Positions 37,236 through 51,584 are shown, counted from the stretch's first letter. The stretch: 64,000 bases of DNA from Fistularia commersonii (GCA_037954325.1 JBBMNZ010000015.1:3162001-3226000); one strand, 5' to 3'. A program made the numbers and translations. Notes: generated from the sequence alone by a model not told the origin.

Positions 37236-39914
37236 ACAACTCTTTGTTTTTTTAAATGAAATTTTAAAATTCTAATGTGCTTGGTGAAAGGTGCCACAAA
37301 ATAATTTTCACGTCTAGTGGTTTACCAACAAAAGGATGCAAAAGGAAAAAAAAAAGTTTTAACAACTTTACCATTTCAAAAAAGTAGATACTTTTAAAAT
37401 GAATATTCTATAATATACAAAAGCTGATCGGAAAAGTAAATCAAATTTTAGATTTTCTCACAAAATTGTTCAAAGGTCCATCATAACATGTTCATGTTCA
37501 CATATGAACACCACGGGTTTGTACCTGGCATGGTTCTATATTTCTAGTTATGCTATGACCTGCTGTATGCGTTTTGAATGGCGGCTCCGATGTCTGAAAA
37601 TTTAAAATTAATTTGCTGACATTTCAAAAGTCACTCCAGATTTGCATTGATTTGGACTGAAGTATCGCTGCTGTCCAGGGAAAGTTTTAAACGTAAAAAA
37701 AGGGGCTGATAAGAGGCCGACGTACTGTAAACTGCAGAAATAATCACCATCCTGTTAATGTGAAAGTCTGATCTCCCACCGCCTGTAATATTCATTGACA
37801 ATATAATGTAATGACTCCTCTCGAACCTGATAATCCCGGGGCATGCAAGGATGTGTGTGCGCGCTATTCAGCGGAGACATTAAGCCGAACGTGAATGAAA
37901 TCCCTTCCGCTCAGGCCACCGTTCTCTCCGCAGCGAACCTGTCACGCGCTCGACACTTCATCATGCACTCACTAAATACAAGCCTATAATCCTCTCATCA
38001 GACAGTCACACTACTTTCTACCTCTGTGCCCCCCTCCTAACCTATTTTTTCCTGAATTCAATGTAGTGACACACACACTGGCCTATTTGCAATTCAGGGT
38101 TCTAGCACCCCTGTCAGACATTCAACTTGTAAACGACAATGCAGAAAGAGACCTATTGATTCCTTGGACATCGTAGTTGATCAATATTAGGTATCCTGCA
38201 GTGAGGTCACAAGAATGTACAATTATATGACTGTAACAGACAAAAGAAAAGTCAAAACATGATTGTGGTCTTTCCGAGACCTTCTAGGAAATCATATACA
38301 TATTCAAATATAGACAGCATATGTATTCATTTCTATAGTTTTAATGTATATGTAGGGCAGTGAGGTCAAACAAGTATAAAATCCCAGCTGTAACAGGTAA
38401 GCACCCATAAGTCTCAATTTGGCCAGATTCACAGGTCCAGTGCATGATGGGATGGTAAAATCAAAACAACAAACATCTTTCAACAGTAGTACACGATTGT
38501 TTCTTTTTGGACTTATTGGTCTGGATTTATTGCACAATTCTCAAGGCAATAAAGACAATAAGATGCACAAACAATGGTTAAGAGTGTAAATTATAATTTG
38601 CTGCGATATAAGCATATATTTTCCTTTTTTTTTTTACATGTATTAACACTCCTCAGGTTTTTTAATTCAAGCCCAGCAAAGTAATTTTACGAGGAATGCA
38701 AATTAACCAAGTTTAAATGATGGAAATCTTCTCAGAATCTAAATTCTATTTGCAAACTTAAAAACAGCCACCGAGCCTAATTACTAGCAATTACCTCCTT
38801 CCAAGAGAGCTTGGTTCCTTTTGTATTAGCTATTTACTTTGATTTCCATTGGAGACTTTCTAATTTTCCTGATCCTTACTGTTCCTACTCTCATTTGCGT
38901 CAGGCGTTGTTATATATAATGTGCAGGCTATAAAAGCAATTAAAAAAAAAAAATAATGTGGTAAGGTATGAATGGGAAAACCCAGGGAATTTTTCGAGAT
39001 AAAACAAAAACACTAATACATTTTAATTAGCTTTAATTTTCAGCTGTTATTATTGTGCCACACAATCTCTTGGTTCAATTCAAGATTGTGTGATACTTGT
39101 AATACATGATATAGATACTAATATCTAAATATAATGAGCCAACACATTTTGTGTGTGTATATATTCATAATAAAAAAATCTGATTTACAAAAAAGCCAAT
39201 CAAATTTTACAATGCACTATTTCATTACTTAATTAAAGGCTTTCATTTCAATGTGCCCACTGACAACAGGTATTGATCGAAAGACTATTTCCCTTCAGTA
39301 ATATAACATTTTGTAGATGTGTGAAATACCTTGTACCTTCACACATTCCAATTTATGATTTATTTCATGTTCCTTGTTACATTAAGATTTTGTATGCTAC
39401 CTGTGTACAACAATCCTCTTGTGTCCCATGAAAGAAGCAGTTAAGTTCCTTTTTTAATGACTCCAAATCATGAAAATTCACATCTCAGAACTGCAACATT
39501 ATATTTGAAGGCTGTCTTTTGAAATCTGTTGCTTAGTTGGTATAATACTTACTCATTTGTGTTCAGTGATTGTTTAATTCAGTTTCCTTCCCTGTTTTTT
39601 TTTTATCTTGTTCAGCTTTTATGTATTAATTACAACCTTCTCACAATTTATGATTCCATATTGGTTCTTTGAGCTATGCTTTCATATAAAAGATGCACTC
39701 TGAATAAAGTCGAGATTATATATCCTGAACAACTCAATGTGAGTTAGGCTGTTGACACTCACGTTTTGCAAAAAAAAAAAACCACACACATATATGTGTG
39801 TGTGTAAAATGGAAAGAAAAAAACAATAGTTTTTTTTATTTGCTATCCAAATAAAAAATGCAGAAATTAATGTAATGAGTTTCTATTTGTAAAACATATC
39901 CCTTATACATAAGG
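37236..39914 (+). other. Intronic stretch, nothing recognised
   Basis: AT-rich; no supported gene, RNA or mobile element. Confidence 0.5.
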
Positions 39915-40440
39915 CATGCAATCTTCTCTGCCTTTCGGCAGCCCCCTTCAGGGGTCGCCATGGCAAATCATCTGCTATATTCTAAACCCTTTCTTCTTCA
40001 TCCTATTCTCACACCAATTAACTCAATGTCCTCTTCCATTTCATCCATAAATCCTCTCTCTGGTCAATTCCTACCCCAGTATCCTTTGACCACATATCAC
40101 ACAACCTTCTCAGTCTTGCGTCTCTGACTTTAACTCCTAAACATCTAAAATATGCTGTCACTCTGATGGACTCATTCCTAATACTGTCCATCCTCCTCAC
40201 CCCCAGAGAACCCCAACATCTTCATCTCTGCTACCTCGAGGTCAGCCCTCTGTCTTTTCCTCAGCGCCACTGTCTCCAAACCACAAATCACTTTTCTTTT
40301 CATTTTTGCAGAGCCTCTTTTATCACATATCATCCCCGACACTTTTCACCATCCATTCCAACCTGTTTACCCAGATTTCTTTCCTTCTTTTCCACACTCC
40401 ATCACTCTGAACTGTTGACCCTAGATATTTAAAATCATCC
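39915..40440 (-). mobile_element. LINE fragment (3' part of ORF2)
   Basis: Read on the minus strand this gives a decayed C-terminal part of a non-LTR retrotransposon polyprotein: GAD-type linker, then EVAEMKML-like, MRRMDSIRNESIRVTAYFRC, VKVRDARLRRL, and a trailer ggcgacccctgaagggggct. The same trailer occurs at 47.69 and, in a shorter form, 55.66 kb. The reverse-transcriptase core is absent. Adjacent CT and CA runs (40441-40494) follow. Confidence 0.75.
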
Positions 40441-40494
40441 CCGCTCTCTCTCTCTCTCTCTCTCTCTCTCGCACACACACACCCACACACACAC

Positions 40495-43400
40495 AAATCC
40501 ACTTAGAAGGAAGGAAAAAAAGAGAAAATGATCATGACTTCAAGGCTCCTTGTCACCACATCGCAAATGTATCCAGGATTTGCTTCATAACTTACATGAT
40601 ATCATGAATCCGGCTTTCGGAAGGACCTCTAAAAAAATCTTCTGAGTTCAGAGGAGACGCGCACTTTGAGTGATAAATGTGAAAAAGACCTACCATGTCA
40701 AATTCTGCACATTCAGTGCATCGATCCTCAAAGTGGAGCTCGAAATTTTAAAAGCGTCAAAAATAAGAAAAAATACATTTTACGCCGAAGGGGGAAACTT
40801 TTGCGATGGGAAGATTGTTTTGCTTCACTTCATGCTGAAATTATGAATTCCGCTGAGAGTTTGACTCACAAGTGAGAGTATAAGTTATTAAAAATAAAAT
40901 CTTCATGGTAGATCGGTCCTTTACTTTACTCCCATAATCGTATGAAGACAAGTCTTTCAACAAGTCTTGTCATTTAATCATACCTCAGAGGATCCCAAAC
41001 TGGGTTGGATTCACTGGGCCTTTTTGGGGGTGTAGGGCAGTGGGGAGGATGGAGGGGGTCACCCTCACTTCTATTTATAAAATCAGTAATAACGCCACAC
41101 ATCAGGGACCCCCTTCTCGCCTCCAGCACAAATCTCTGTCCTTGCTGCATTTACAGCTTCCCACTGAGTATCTGTCGTTGTCTATCTGTGTCTGTTTTAC
41201 CCTCATGAATGCTCAACAGAGGGGCATTTTTGTGCCATTCACAGTTTCCCCGCATGACAAATATTTGCTAAGATAAATAAGAAAACCAAAGCATAAACTC
41301 TTGATATTCATGATAGCATAGTTGTTTTCATTGATTGCCATGTTAACAGCCTTCTCTTCCAATCTCTATAGGCCTCTTTATTCATATTTAAATTGACAAT
41401 ATTTTGGATTGTGGCAGAGGATTTTTTTTTCCCCTCATTTGATTTTTTTTTTTTTTTCATATTGTGCAAGCCCTTTAGCGTCAGCAGCATCCATCAAAAA
41501 GTCCCCATTTATATTTGATGTCAGTGGTATGTCTGTTGCCCTGGTTGCCGTCCGTACGTACCTGCGGCGGCTGCACCGCAGAGTGCAAGGTCAGCACATA
41601 GACAGGTTAAATTATTGTGTGCTCTTGTGTAGATGAACTTTTGACAAAAGAGCTGTAATAGCATCCCATTAATAGAATATTAACTGGAAATATGTTCCTT
41701 GCTGACTTTTGATTCTGTTATTTGTTGGTCAAATGGCAAATATTTTTCGCCCTATCAAGATAGAAATGTTCCTGACCGCGCCTTGTGAATACCAAGTCCT
41801 ATGGGCCTGGTGCATCTGCTTGTTACATAACTGGAGTATTGGGAAAGAAATGAATCAAGTCAGAGCCTGCAGTTTTGTTTATTTTATGTATATTTGGGGA
41901 AAAAAAAGAAACCTGTGGTTTGAGTCACTGAGCACTTCAAGAACCCCCCTTGAAGACAGAGCAGAGTGTAGATCTTAAAAGCACAAAAGATGCTGAATCT
42001 TCCCACAGAACTTGACTTCTCTTTGCACATCTTGCTCCAAATGACGTAGGGGTGCATTATTTCTGCACGGAGACATTCTGCTGCCCTTTTTTGGTTTGTT
42101 TGTTTGTTTTTATATATAGTGGAATAAAGCAGAAATTTCTCTTTGCCCTGGTATCCTGCTGACATCAGTCATCATTCAGCACGGAGAAGCCTTGTGATGT
42201 ACAGCCTTTTATTTCCTGTTGTAACAGATCGTATGTTGTCTCTGCAAACCTCCTTCTGTTATTCCCCTTCAGGCCCAGCTGGCTGAATTCTTCCTAACAC
42301 AAAGTCTGCCCTGAATCTCAATAAGCACGACTTAGACTGATCTAGCTAGGTGTCTGTGCCGCTCCATACGGTTATAGAACTGCAGCCATGAAAAATGTAA
42401 ATGTCTAATATCTTGCTGTGGGACGAAACACAAATACGTCTTGTGAGGTTGAATGGAAATAGTCAACACATTTGGTATGATAGATTATGAACAATCTACC
42501 CAGGACTAGAGATTTTAAACAAAGGCAAAACTTAAAATATTCATATATTCCTTTTAATGCGTCCAAGTGTGAAAATCATTTTAGTCTGTCCTAGCTAATC
42601 ACGCTCATCATTTTTTCTTTAATCTGTTGGATGAATAAACAAAAACTGTTTCCCCATGTATTGCAGATTGATTTGATGGTCATTTTTACCAAATTAATGT
42701 TTTTTTTTTTCCTGATTTGCAAATACTCTTCAGGAAATTTTCACTTAATTCATTTAGTGCACAAATATAGTGATGAAAAATGGATCCCTCTAGTGTTCAG
42801 GAGATCATAATTAAATTGATTAATCATTACTACTCATTTTTAAGCTTTGTGAGACAGTCTGCTGATGACGACTTGCTGCCCCCTCTGTTGTAAACTAATT
42901 TAAATGCAACACAGGGAAATATTAGAAAGTGTGAAACTCACATCAAGATCCGTAGTCGTCCTCCCACCATGGTAGGATGATGTTATTCCAGCCACCCCAG
43001 AAAACATCAACAAACCGAGATGAACCGGAGGTCGAAGACCGTTCGGTGTCATCACAATCTGTGGGTTGGGAACATTGTGGTCTTCTGTTGTAATTGTTTT
43101 TTCTAAATCTTGTGCCAAGTGGCTGGCTGTTTGAAAATTAACATCTCTCATATCTATCTTGAATTCATTTGACTGCTTTTTCATGTTGTTTACAGCATCA
43201 TTTGCACATTTGTGTCCAAGCCAGGCAGTCAAATTTCACAATATCTGTTTCATTTTTTTTTTCTGAACCCCAAAATGGAGAAAAAAAGACCCTACTTCAA
43301 AACAGTTTCGCACTGGAGGGACATCCCCAGGTATATGTGCTTTATAATGTTATCAGACAACTTTAAAGAATCAAACCAGCACCTACATTCACAAGGATAA

Positions 43401-44935
43401 TTCCCTACTGTGGCCACAGTTATGGCAATGGCACTCTCTGTTCCAAATTGGACAGGTTCCAATAACTGATAGCCCCATCAATCACCTAGATTGCTGCCTT
43501 CTCTGTCATGATTTGCTGAGACTTATTTGGTTATCAAAGTGGCTTAATGAGAATTGAAATGAGTAGCCAGAGAAAAAGAGTCAAGAGGGAAAGACAGGGA
43601 GAGAGAGAGAGAGAGAGAATAGAGCATACATTTTATATCTACCTTAGAGTGTAAACACATGACATCATGACATTTTTATACATGATGAATGTCCCTGGCA
43701 GTTTCACCCTTATTGTCAGGGTCTAGAATTGTCCATTTTATTGCTGCAGTCTTGAAAGAGCTACAGTAGGCAGTTGAAAGTAATGTTGATAATGGCATGG
43801 CACATGTATTAAAGCACAGCAAGGTCCCAGCGTCATGGTGATCCAGTGACCTTCACCACTTAAAATTCCCAATCCGTTCGGCGACGCCTGAGATGTAAAT
43901 CTACAAGACTTCAGTCCACCTCCATAGATGGTTTAACTTTTTTTCGGATGAGGGGATGGTCAGTTTATAAATGGGCAAGTCTGAGAGGTGTGTTAAAGCA
44001 TAAGTGCAGACATGTAGGGAAGCCAGCAATGACTCACTTTGAAGGAGCCTTTAGCATGGTGTGTTACTACTTTACAGGAAGTAACAGACATAAATAGATC
44101 CAAGCCTAGGATCTTTTTGTTGATGGTTGCATGCCAATGGTCTTTTTATTTTGGCTGTATTTAAAAATTATATGGTTATCTTTGTCCATATTTACATGGA
44201 ATAATACCTTTTGTCATATGGCACTAGCTCTCTGTTGTCTTTCTCTAAATTTGTTTACGTTTTGACAATATTTACTAGGATTAGCAAGATAGATTGAAGG
44301 CAACTCATCTTAATTCTATCCCAAATGAATTGAGCAAGATTATGTTGGTTAGAGGTTCTAAATGTCAACTGTTCAGCTGCCTGCCAATAAGATTTTTTTT
44401 CCATCTCTGGCTCCCTTAGCAACTGTCTTATAAGAATTTCAGTCTGATCATCCAAGGCCAATACCTCCAATAGCAACCTGGACTAAAAAGTGTTTAAAAG
44501 AACATTTTAATGAGATACAATGATATTGCCAAAACAGTCATTCTACATTTATGTACAAAAGAACTGTATATGAATGTGGTCCTTTAGCTATTGGGAACCA
44601 ATTGGATCCTGACCGATGCTATTTTTATTTAATACACCAAGCTTGAGTAACATCCGCGTTTTCTCAGTGGAGAAAACTGGTTGCTTCTTGTGCATCTGTC
44701 TGTCTAAAAATAAAATCCTGAGACTATGGAATAGAATATGCCTCATTGTTTTTCCTCTGGAGAGTTTTCTCTATCCTGTCAAATTCAGATTTTTTTTTCC
44801 TTTCTTTTGCTTATTTTTTCTTTGTTTTGTGGCTTCCCTGTTCTGTGATGTTGCCCCAGTAATGCTACTGGAAGCATACTAAACTTTCAAGTCACTTATA
44901 GAACCCCCCAAATCTTCAATGTTAATTTAAAAATC
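40495..44935 (+). other. Intronic stretch
   Basis: AT-rich intron with a short GTTT run near 42.09 kb and a GA run near 43.6 kb. No gene recognised. Confidence 0.5.
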
Positions 44936-44941
44936 CCCTAG

Positions 44942-44989
44942 AAAGCTCCTGACACAGTTATCCAATGGGATGACTGTGTCAGGAGCTTT
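44942..44989. repeat. Near-perfect 22-bp hairpin, 4-base loop
   Basis: The arm aaagctcctgacacagttatcc (44942-44963) pairs with ggatgactgtgtcaggagcttt (44968-44989) at all 22 positions, counting one G-U pair, around the loop aatg. Such a stem does not arise easily by chance. It could be a snap-back duplication or a tiny foldback element; a processed small RNA is not excluded. Confidence 0.9.
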
Positions 44990-45429
44990 TAAGCACTGAA
45001 TGAAGTTAGTCTGCTGTGCCCTGGTGAGTAAATACACTTGGAAGTTCTCGTTTCTGTTTTTATTGCAGGTAAAAATGTATCTGTGGGTGAATACATCTGA
45101 AAGCGGCGGTGCGTGTTTGATCTGGTGTGCGTGACGGCATGTAAAAGTGGTGCATGTGCTGTACACCTGCCTATGTAGGTGTAGCTTGCAGTCAAATAAA
45201 GGACCCTTGAAAAAGCAGCGAAATATAGACACTGTAACAGGTATCTACGTGATATTTAGTTAATGGGAAATTCAACGCTGAAAAAGTAGAATGTCACCCA
45301 CAATCACCTGATAAAACAGTATATTAAAGAATGAAATAAAACAAATAAAGTTTGTAAAACTAGTATTACCTCTCCTGTTACCTACCTGTTCCAATAGAGG
45401 AACAGCTTTAAAGTCAATAATATTATATA

Positions 45430-47370
45430 ATAACGATCATAATAATAATAACAATTCTTCTAACCGTATTCTCTGCATCCTCCTCTCTCACACCAACTAC
45501 CCTCATATCCTCTTTTACTACGTCCATAAAACTTTGCTTTGCTCTTCCTCTAGACCTCTTGCCTGGCAGCTCCAATTCCAGCATCCGTCTACCAATATAT
45601 TCACCATCCCTCCTCTGTACATGACTGAACCATATCTCTGACCTTCTCTCCAAAACATCTAACATAGGCATGAAGACATTCTGCTGCTCACAAATGCTGT
45701 CTTCTGCTCTCAGTCTAGTTTCTATTACGCCTTCCCATGACTTCATTGTATGGCTCATTACCTTTGTCCCTCTATAGTTGCCGCAATTCTGTACATCTCC
45801 TTTATTCTTAACAATGGACACATCATGCTTCGTCTCCATTCCTCAGGCATCTTCTCACTCTCTAAGATCCTGTAGAATAATCTAGCCTGAAAGTCTTCCA
45901 CTGCCTCTCCGAGACACTTCCATACCTTCACAGGTATATCATCAGAACCAACTGCCTCTCTGCTCTTCAATGCCCTCCTCACTTCACTTTTACTAATCTC
46001 TGTGACTTTGTGGTCTACAACAGTCACCTCTTCTACCATTCCCACTCTTTCATTTTCTTCATTCATCAGCTCTTCAAAGTACTCTTTCCATCTTCCCATC
46101 ACACTTCTTGCATCTGTCAATACATTTCCCTCTATCTTTAATCACCTGGACCTTTCTCTGTATATACTCCTGCATTTCCTCATTCCACCACCAAGTCTCC
46201 TTATCTACTTTCCTCCCAGACAACACACCAAGTATTCCCCTGCCTGTCTCCCTGGTCACATTAGCTATAGTCTTCCAGTCATCTGGAAGCTCTTCCTGAC
46301 CACCCAGAGCATTCCTCAACTCCTCCCTTTTCAGCTTCCACCAATTTGTCCTCTGTTCTCCCTTTGTTCTCTTGATCTTCCTTGTCAAGAGTCCTCCTAC
46401 AAACCAGCATCCTATGCTGTCTGGCTACGCTCTCATCTACCACTACTTTGCAGTCACGGATCTCCTTCAGATCATTAATACTAGATGAAGTCTACCTGCT
46501 TGCTTCTACCTCTGTTCTAATGAGTTCCTGTCTTGTCTAGAAAAACAGTATTCACTGCAACCATTTCCATCCTTTTTGCAAAGTCTACCACTATCTGTCC
46601 CTCTGTGTTCCTATCCTGTATACCAAATCTGCCCATCATTTCTTCATCCCCTCTATTGCCTTCACCAACATGTCCATTGAAGTCTGCACCAATTGCTAAT
46701 CTCTCATCTTTGGAGATATTCTATATCACTTCATCTAACTCATTCCAGAACTTCTCCTTCTCTTCAAACTCACATCCCACCTGCGGGGCATAGCCACTAA
46801 CAACATTGAGCATCATACCTTCAATTTCCAATTTCAGACTCATAAGTCTATCTTCCATCTCTAACTCCTCCTTCAAGATACACTCCATTTCTCTTCTTGT
46901 CAGTACCATGAAAGTACAACTTCAAACTTGCTCCGAAGATTCTCGCCTTACCACCAGGTCTTCTGGACACACAGTATATCCACCTTCCTTCTCTGCATCA
47001 TGTTGACCAACTCTCTACCTTTTCCAGTCATTGTCCCAGAATTCAAAATCCCTACTCTCTGTCCCAGACTCTTGCCTTTCCTCTTCTCCCTCTGCTTCTA
47101 AACACACCTTCCTCCTCTCCTTCTTTGACCGACTGTAGCCCAATTTCTACTGGTACCTTGTAGGTTATCTGCACCAACGGCGGTCATTGTTAACTCGCGC
47201 CTCGACCGTAACGGTATGAGATTCTTAAGTTTGATTTGCATATTTGGTTTTGGCTTCAGTTTTACACTGGATGCCTTTCCTGCTGCAACCCTCTGCCTTT
47301 ATCTGGGATCGGGACCACCTCAGGAAGACACTGGCCTGTGCCACCCTAAGGCTGCGTTGATAATAATAAT
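45430..47370 (-). mobile_element. Internally deleted non-LTR retrotransposon (LINE)
   Basis: On the minus strand the order is: 5' region (about 47370-47090); apurinic-type endonuclease piece with LNVVSGYAPQVGCEFEEKEK (46909-46721); linker with KETWWWNEEMQEYIQRK (near 46200); N-terminal RT region with VMGRWKEYFEELMNEENERV (46100) and SDDIPVKVWKCLGEAVEDF (45940); then GNYRGTKVMSHTMKSWEGVI (45770). After ICEQQNVFMP the sequence jumps straight to HVQRRDGEYIGRRMLELELP and FMDVVKEDMRVVGVREEDAE. So the RT catalytic core with its FADD-type box is deleted. Several frameshifts separate the pieces. The clade is not assigned. Confidence 0.9.
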
Positions 47371-47562
47371 AATGATAAATTTAATATATCGCACTTTCTC
47401 CACAGCTCTTTCACTGAAGCTACATTCGTATACTGTACTATTTTTAGTGTTTTCTTACCTCTTACCTTAATGGTAATTATAATAATAATAATATCAATAA
47501 ATACAGCACATACTGTTGAAAATGTATTCTGGGGGATTGCCTGTTTATCTCAGTGGAAGGAT
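47371..47562 (+). other. AT-rich spacer with (AAT)n
   Basis: Short ATA/AAT runs at about 47358-47372 and 47475-47495 sit between two LINE pieces in opposite orientation. Confidence 0.6.
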
Positions 47563-47735
47563 ACTGAGGTTGGAACCGCCAAGCAGACGGTCTACAAGAA
47601 GAACAAAGAGATTTATGGATGGAGTGAAAGAGGATGTGAAGTTAGTTGGTATGAGAGAGGATAAGGTTAAAAGGAGAAAGATGATTCACTGTGGCGACCC
47701 CTGAAAGGAGCAGCCAAAGAAAAGAAGAGAAGATC
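47563..47735 (+). mobile_element. LINE 3' end fragment, forward copy
   Basis: Encodes RRTKRFMDGVKEDVKLVGMR followed by KMIHCGDP and a stop, then the trailer ggcgacccctgaaaggagca and an A/G-rich tail. It is the same family as the 45.4 kb copy but in the opposite orientation. Confidence 0.85.
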
Positions 47736-49092
47736 TTATAATGTGAAAGTCAGTAAGTTAGAGGCTATGGTTTGATAACATGGTTCATGTTTTAAACCCG
47801 CTCATCTCAAGATCAATAGTCTTGGTTCAAACAAATCCAGCCTGCCTTACCACAAATTTGAGTAGAACCATTTTGGCATCATCGGAAGATGCTGCATTAA
47901 ATACACAGAAATTAGATTTATCCTTGTTTGTTAATTATCCCACACATAATTAAATAATTATACATTTATAATATAGAATATATTGCCCCCAGAATTTGTG
48001 AATCCTCAGTAAGCAAATGCACATTTTGATGGTCAAGCCAATGTTTTTTTGTTTGTTTGTTTGTTTATTGTACTAAATATTTTGAAATAATTCACAAGCA
48101 CACCTAACTGAGTGAATACACTCAGCAACTACAGAGCAGTCTTGTAAACCCAAAATGAAAATTCTTACTGAATTGATAATAAGCAGGTTATTTCATATTA
48201 AACATATATAAAAACTGTGTTATTGCCAAAATGTACTGAACATTTGAAAAGGCAAATCCTTTATGTTAAAGATTGACCCAATTTGATCTGATTTTATCCC
48301 TAATTTCATTCTTGGATAAACAGTTTACTGTATTTCATCACATTTGCTACTTCCATGTACATGTACATGTACAACACAAGGCACATGTTTTCCTTTTTTT
48401 AATCTAAACCATACTAGTTGAAAGTATAGTTAACAAAAATAGCTTCTCCAATTATTTTTAGAATTCAAGTTTTGTCTTGCCTTTACCTTGATGAATAGAA
48501 AAGTCTGTGCGTAAAATAAAGTAGGAGTAGTTTATCTAAACACTCTTAAACTAGTCTTTATAAAGAAAAAAAAACAATATAATTAAAAGCACAATCTTAT
48601 ATTAAAAGAAAATCACAATTCAGAATAAGACTTTATCTGTAACTACACATAAAAAAAAAAAAACTATTGCTGACTTTCCCCTTTAAGGTACGGATGTAAA
48701 GTTGAATAAAGTTAGTGTCACGTGTAGCCTAGAAATCCCTTGTATGCCCACCCCTGCCACTGTCCCGGTTAGCAGGCCAAGCGGTCAGGGAAAGCCAGTG
48801 AGTACGAGGCTATCCAGTCACGCGCTGCCAGCAGACACGTGCTGTGCAGCACACATTTATTGAACAAATGTAACTATTCCACTTGAATTCCTCCGCGTGC
48901 ACGCTCACACACACACATACATGCACGCAAACACTCATGTCAGTATTTATTGAATGTTCCTCATGCTGACAAATCTGATTCACTTATATGGCTAACCCAT
49001 ATCCTGTTCCACTTGCATTCAAACAGACTCTGCTGTGGTTACACACACACAAAATCCACTTTAATCAGCTCTGATCCTTTCAGATTTCCTGA

Positions 49093-49128
<36 letters not shown>

Positions 49129-51309
49129 ATGCACTAATGCACACACACTTCATAAGGGTAGGCTGGACAGCTGAATGATGGCAAACAGAGGTGTGATTTT
49201 GTTCTGCCTCCCCTGCCGTGAGTGACATGGTGGCATAAATGAAGCTACTGCTGTTCGATAGGTGGATGTCGGAGCAGCGACAGCCACCTCTGTCTCCGTT
49301 ACATACCACTGCCTTTCTTTGAAAGACATTCACCGAAATGAGAATGAGCCGACGGGTTTTTGTCAACAACCAAGATGGCTGCAGAATAGGAGTGGTCCAG
49401 TGGATCCAGTCTGAAAGCTGTTTTTAACTCTTTCTACACCTTTGAGATTTTTCAAAGGGCTGTGATATGTGTGGTGCTGCTGCAGCAGAGGCACCGATAC
49501 AGTGAAGTTTGAAAAGACTGGTGATCATAGACCTGCACTCTCTCTCTTTGGACCTATTTTGATATTTATATTTCATGCAATATGTTAATATGGGGGACAT
49601 TCAGTGAAATCAATCGGCTTCTCTCCTCTTTTGAATGTATGTAAAAAGTCGTACAGTGAAACAGTTGACCAAAGTCACTATATAAGCTGTCAACGTGTTA
49701 CTTAACTGTTTCCTCAGTGCATTTCAGACAGGCACTTTAAGTTCAATCCCTGTAGACCATTGGGGTCACAAGGCTCCAATCTCCTCCGTGAGACCATGCA
49801 GTTCTCACTGTACTTATTGAAGCTAAAACACAGATCCCCCCCCACCCGCGTCGCTGTTACACAACCAAGTTTTTTGTTTTTTTGTTGTTTTTTTTTTTTT
49901 TTTAACAGAAACTGAAAACATTTTTAGCCTTTAGCTTTTTCTGCTCTGCTTTGGCTGCAGCTTAAAATTATGTGCATGTATGTGTGCATATACAGCATCT
50001 TTATGGAAATTGGAGGTTCACCAGGTTGCATTGGCTTAGCTTTTTTCAAGTTTCAAGTTCTCTGAAAGTACAAATTCTTAACACACACACATACACAATT
50101 TACACTTTTTGAATATAAACATCTTTATAAACTTTATCCCTTCCAATCATAACATCCAATGTTATGGAAACAAATTTTTCTTCCATGTGCCTCACACATT
50201 TAAACCTCTGTCTGATCAGCTGATAGTTTTGAACCTCATTGCATCCCTTTCAGTGTATGAGAAAAATATATCAAATATTCCAAAATTGATTTGTTTCAGC
50301 ACTGAATGCCGTCCACCAGCCTGTGGGCACTCACTGGAGCAATAAGGGGATAATGTGACGCAGACCAGACAGGCTACACCCCTTGAGAGGGCAGCATCCA
50401 CTCCACTCTGCCCATGGTCCCTTGACTGTGGCTGTTTATAAATAATACGACTAGCGTAATGAGGCTTTATGTATATACAAGATGCTGCTGCTGCCTCTCA
50501 TTGTCCGTGCTCAGTGAATTGGGAAAAAAAAAAAAAGACTTGTTTTTCATACACCCCCCTGTCTATGTATAGTCTGCTCGCTCTCTAATAGCCAAGCCTT
50601 GTTTCCCCAAACGCCTGCCGGATTTTCTGTTTCCCAAGCATTTTCCACATCTCCCAGAGGGCTCCGTTTGCTCTTTTATGAAATCTCTCTGTCTCCAAGG
50701 TGATTTGTCACCACGGATACGTAGCAACTAGCTGTCGACAAGGCAGCTGGGGGTGATGCCTGTGATGATGCGTGACAGCCGGTTTATTTTTAGCTCATCA
50801 GCCAGGTAGCCACAAAGTACAACTTCACACACTTCGCAGGATGTTTGTTTTATTAGAGAAGTCAAAGTACTCTGTGAACGCCTTGTGATGGAAGGAGGCT
50901 GCTCAGTGAGCACAATTTTTACCCACATTGTCTCTAATATTTTATATTTATTATCTATTGTACATACACTCTCAGACATGAGTACTGGGTTCGTTAAGTA
51001 GTTTAATTTCAATTTTATTTGTGTCGAATTCTCGTATGAGTAATGGGTGGTAGGCCATTTCTTTTTTTTTTCGTTGAAATATATATAGAGGATAAAGGCA
51101 GTTAATGATTATTTGGGTCAGCTCCCTTTTGGATTATGGTAATGTGTAAATACAAAAAAGAATACTTATTATACATAGCACTAAGTCCCAAGGCAAAGTT
51201 AGGGACAAATCAAGACACCACATTTAACTTCTATATTTGTGTACATGTTCATTGAAAACACTTTAAAAATCTTATCACATCATCATTATTTACTTTCTAT
51301 ACTGTGATT
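47736..51309 (+). other. Intronic stretch with microsatellites
   Basis: Contains TTTG repeats near 48.05 kb, a short catgta repeat near 48.36 kb and a CA run (49095-49125). No gene supported. Confidence 0.5.
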
Positions 51310-51565
51310 GTGGACAAGTTGATCACAGTGGGCACCTTTCCAATCAGAGGGTTGGTAGTTCGATCCTGGAACTTGTTTGCCTGCTATAGAATCCTTGAGC
51401 AAGACATAGAACCCCCAAGTTGTTCCCGATGGTGATCTGAGTACCACCTTGCTTCCGCCATTGGCGTGCGAGTGCGCGTGTGAATGGGTAAATGTGAAAT
51501 CCAGTGTAAATCACTCTGAAAATGGAGGGTGATGAAAGAACAATATAAGTGGAAACCATTCACCA
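51310..51565 (+). mobile_element. Old SINE copy
   Basis: Recognisable by ttggtagttcgatcctgg (B-box-like), ccttgagcaagacatagaac, a cattggcgtgcgagtgcg segment and a tail gtgaatgggtaaatgtg. It is related to the SINE at 18.9 kb but more diverged and without a clean poly-A. Confidence 0.7.
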
Positions 51566-51584
51566 TTTATTCTGTCGTGAGGGT

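Noticed and set aside
46002..46478. 158-codon plus-strand frame
   Set aside because: It is the antisense shadow of the LINE reading on the minus strand, which has clear endonuclease and RT motifs.
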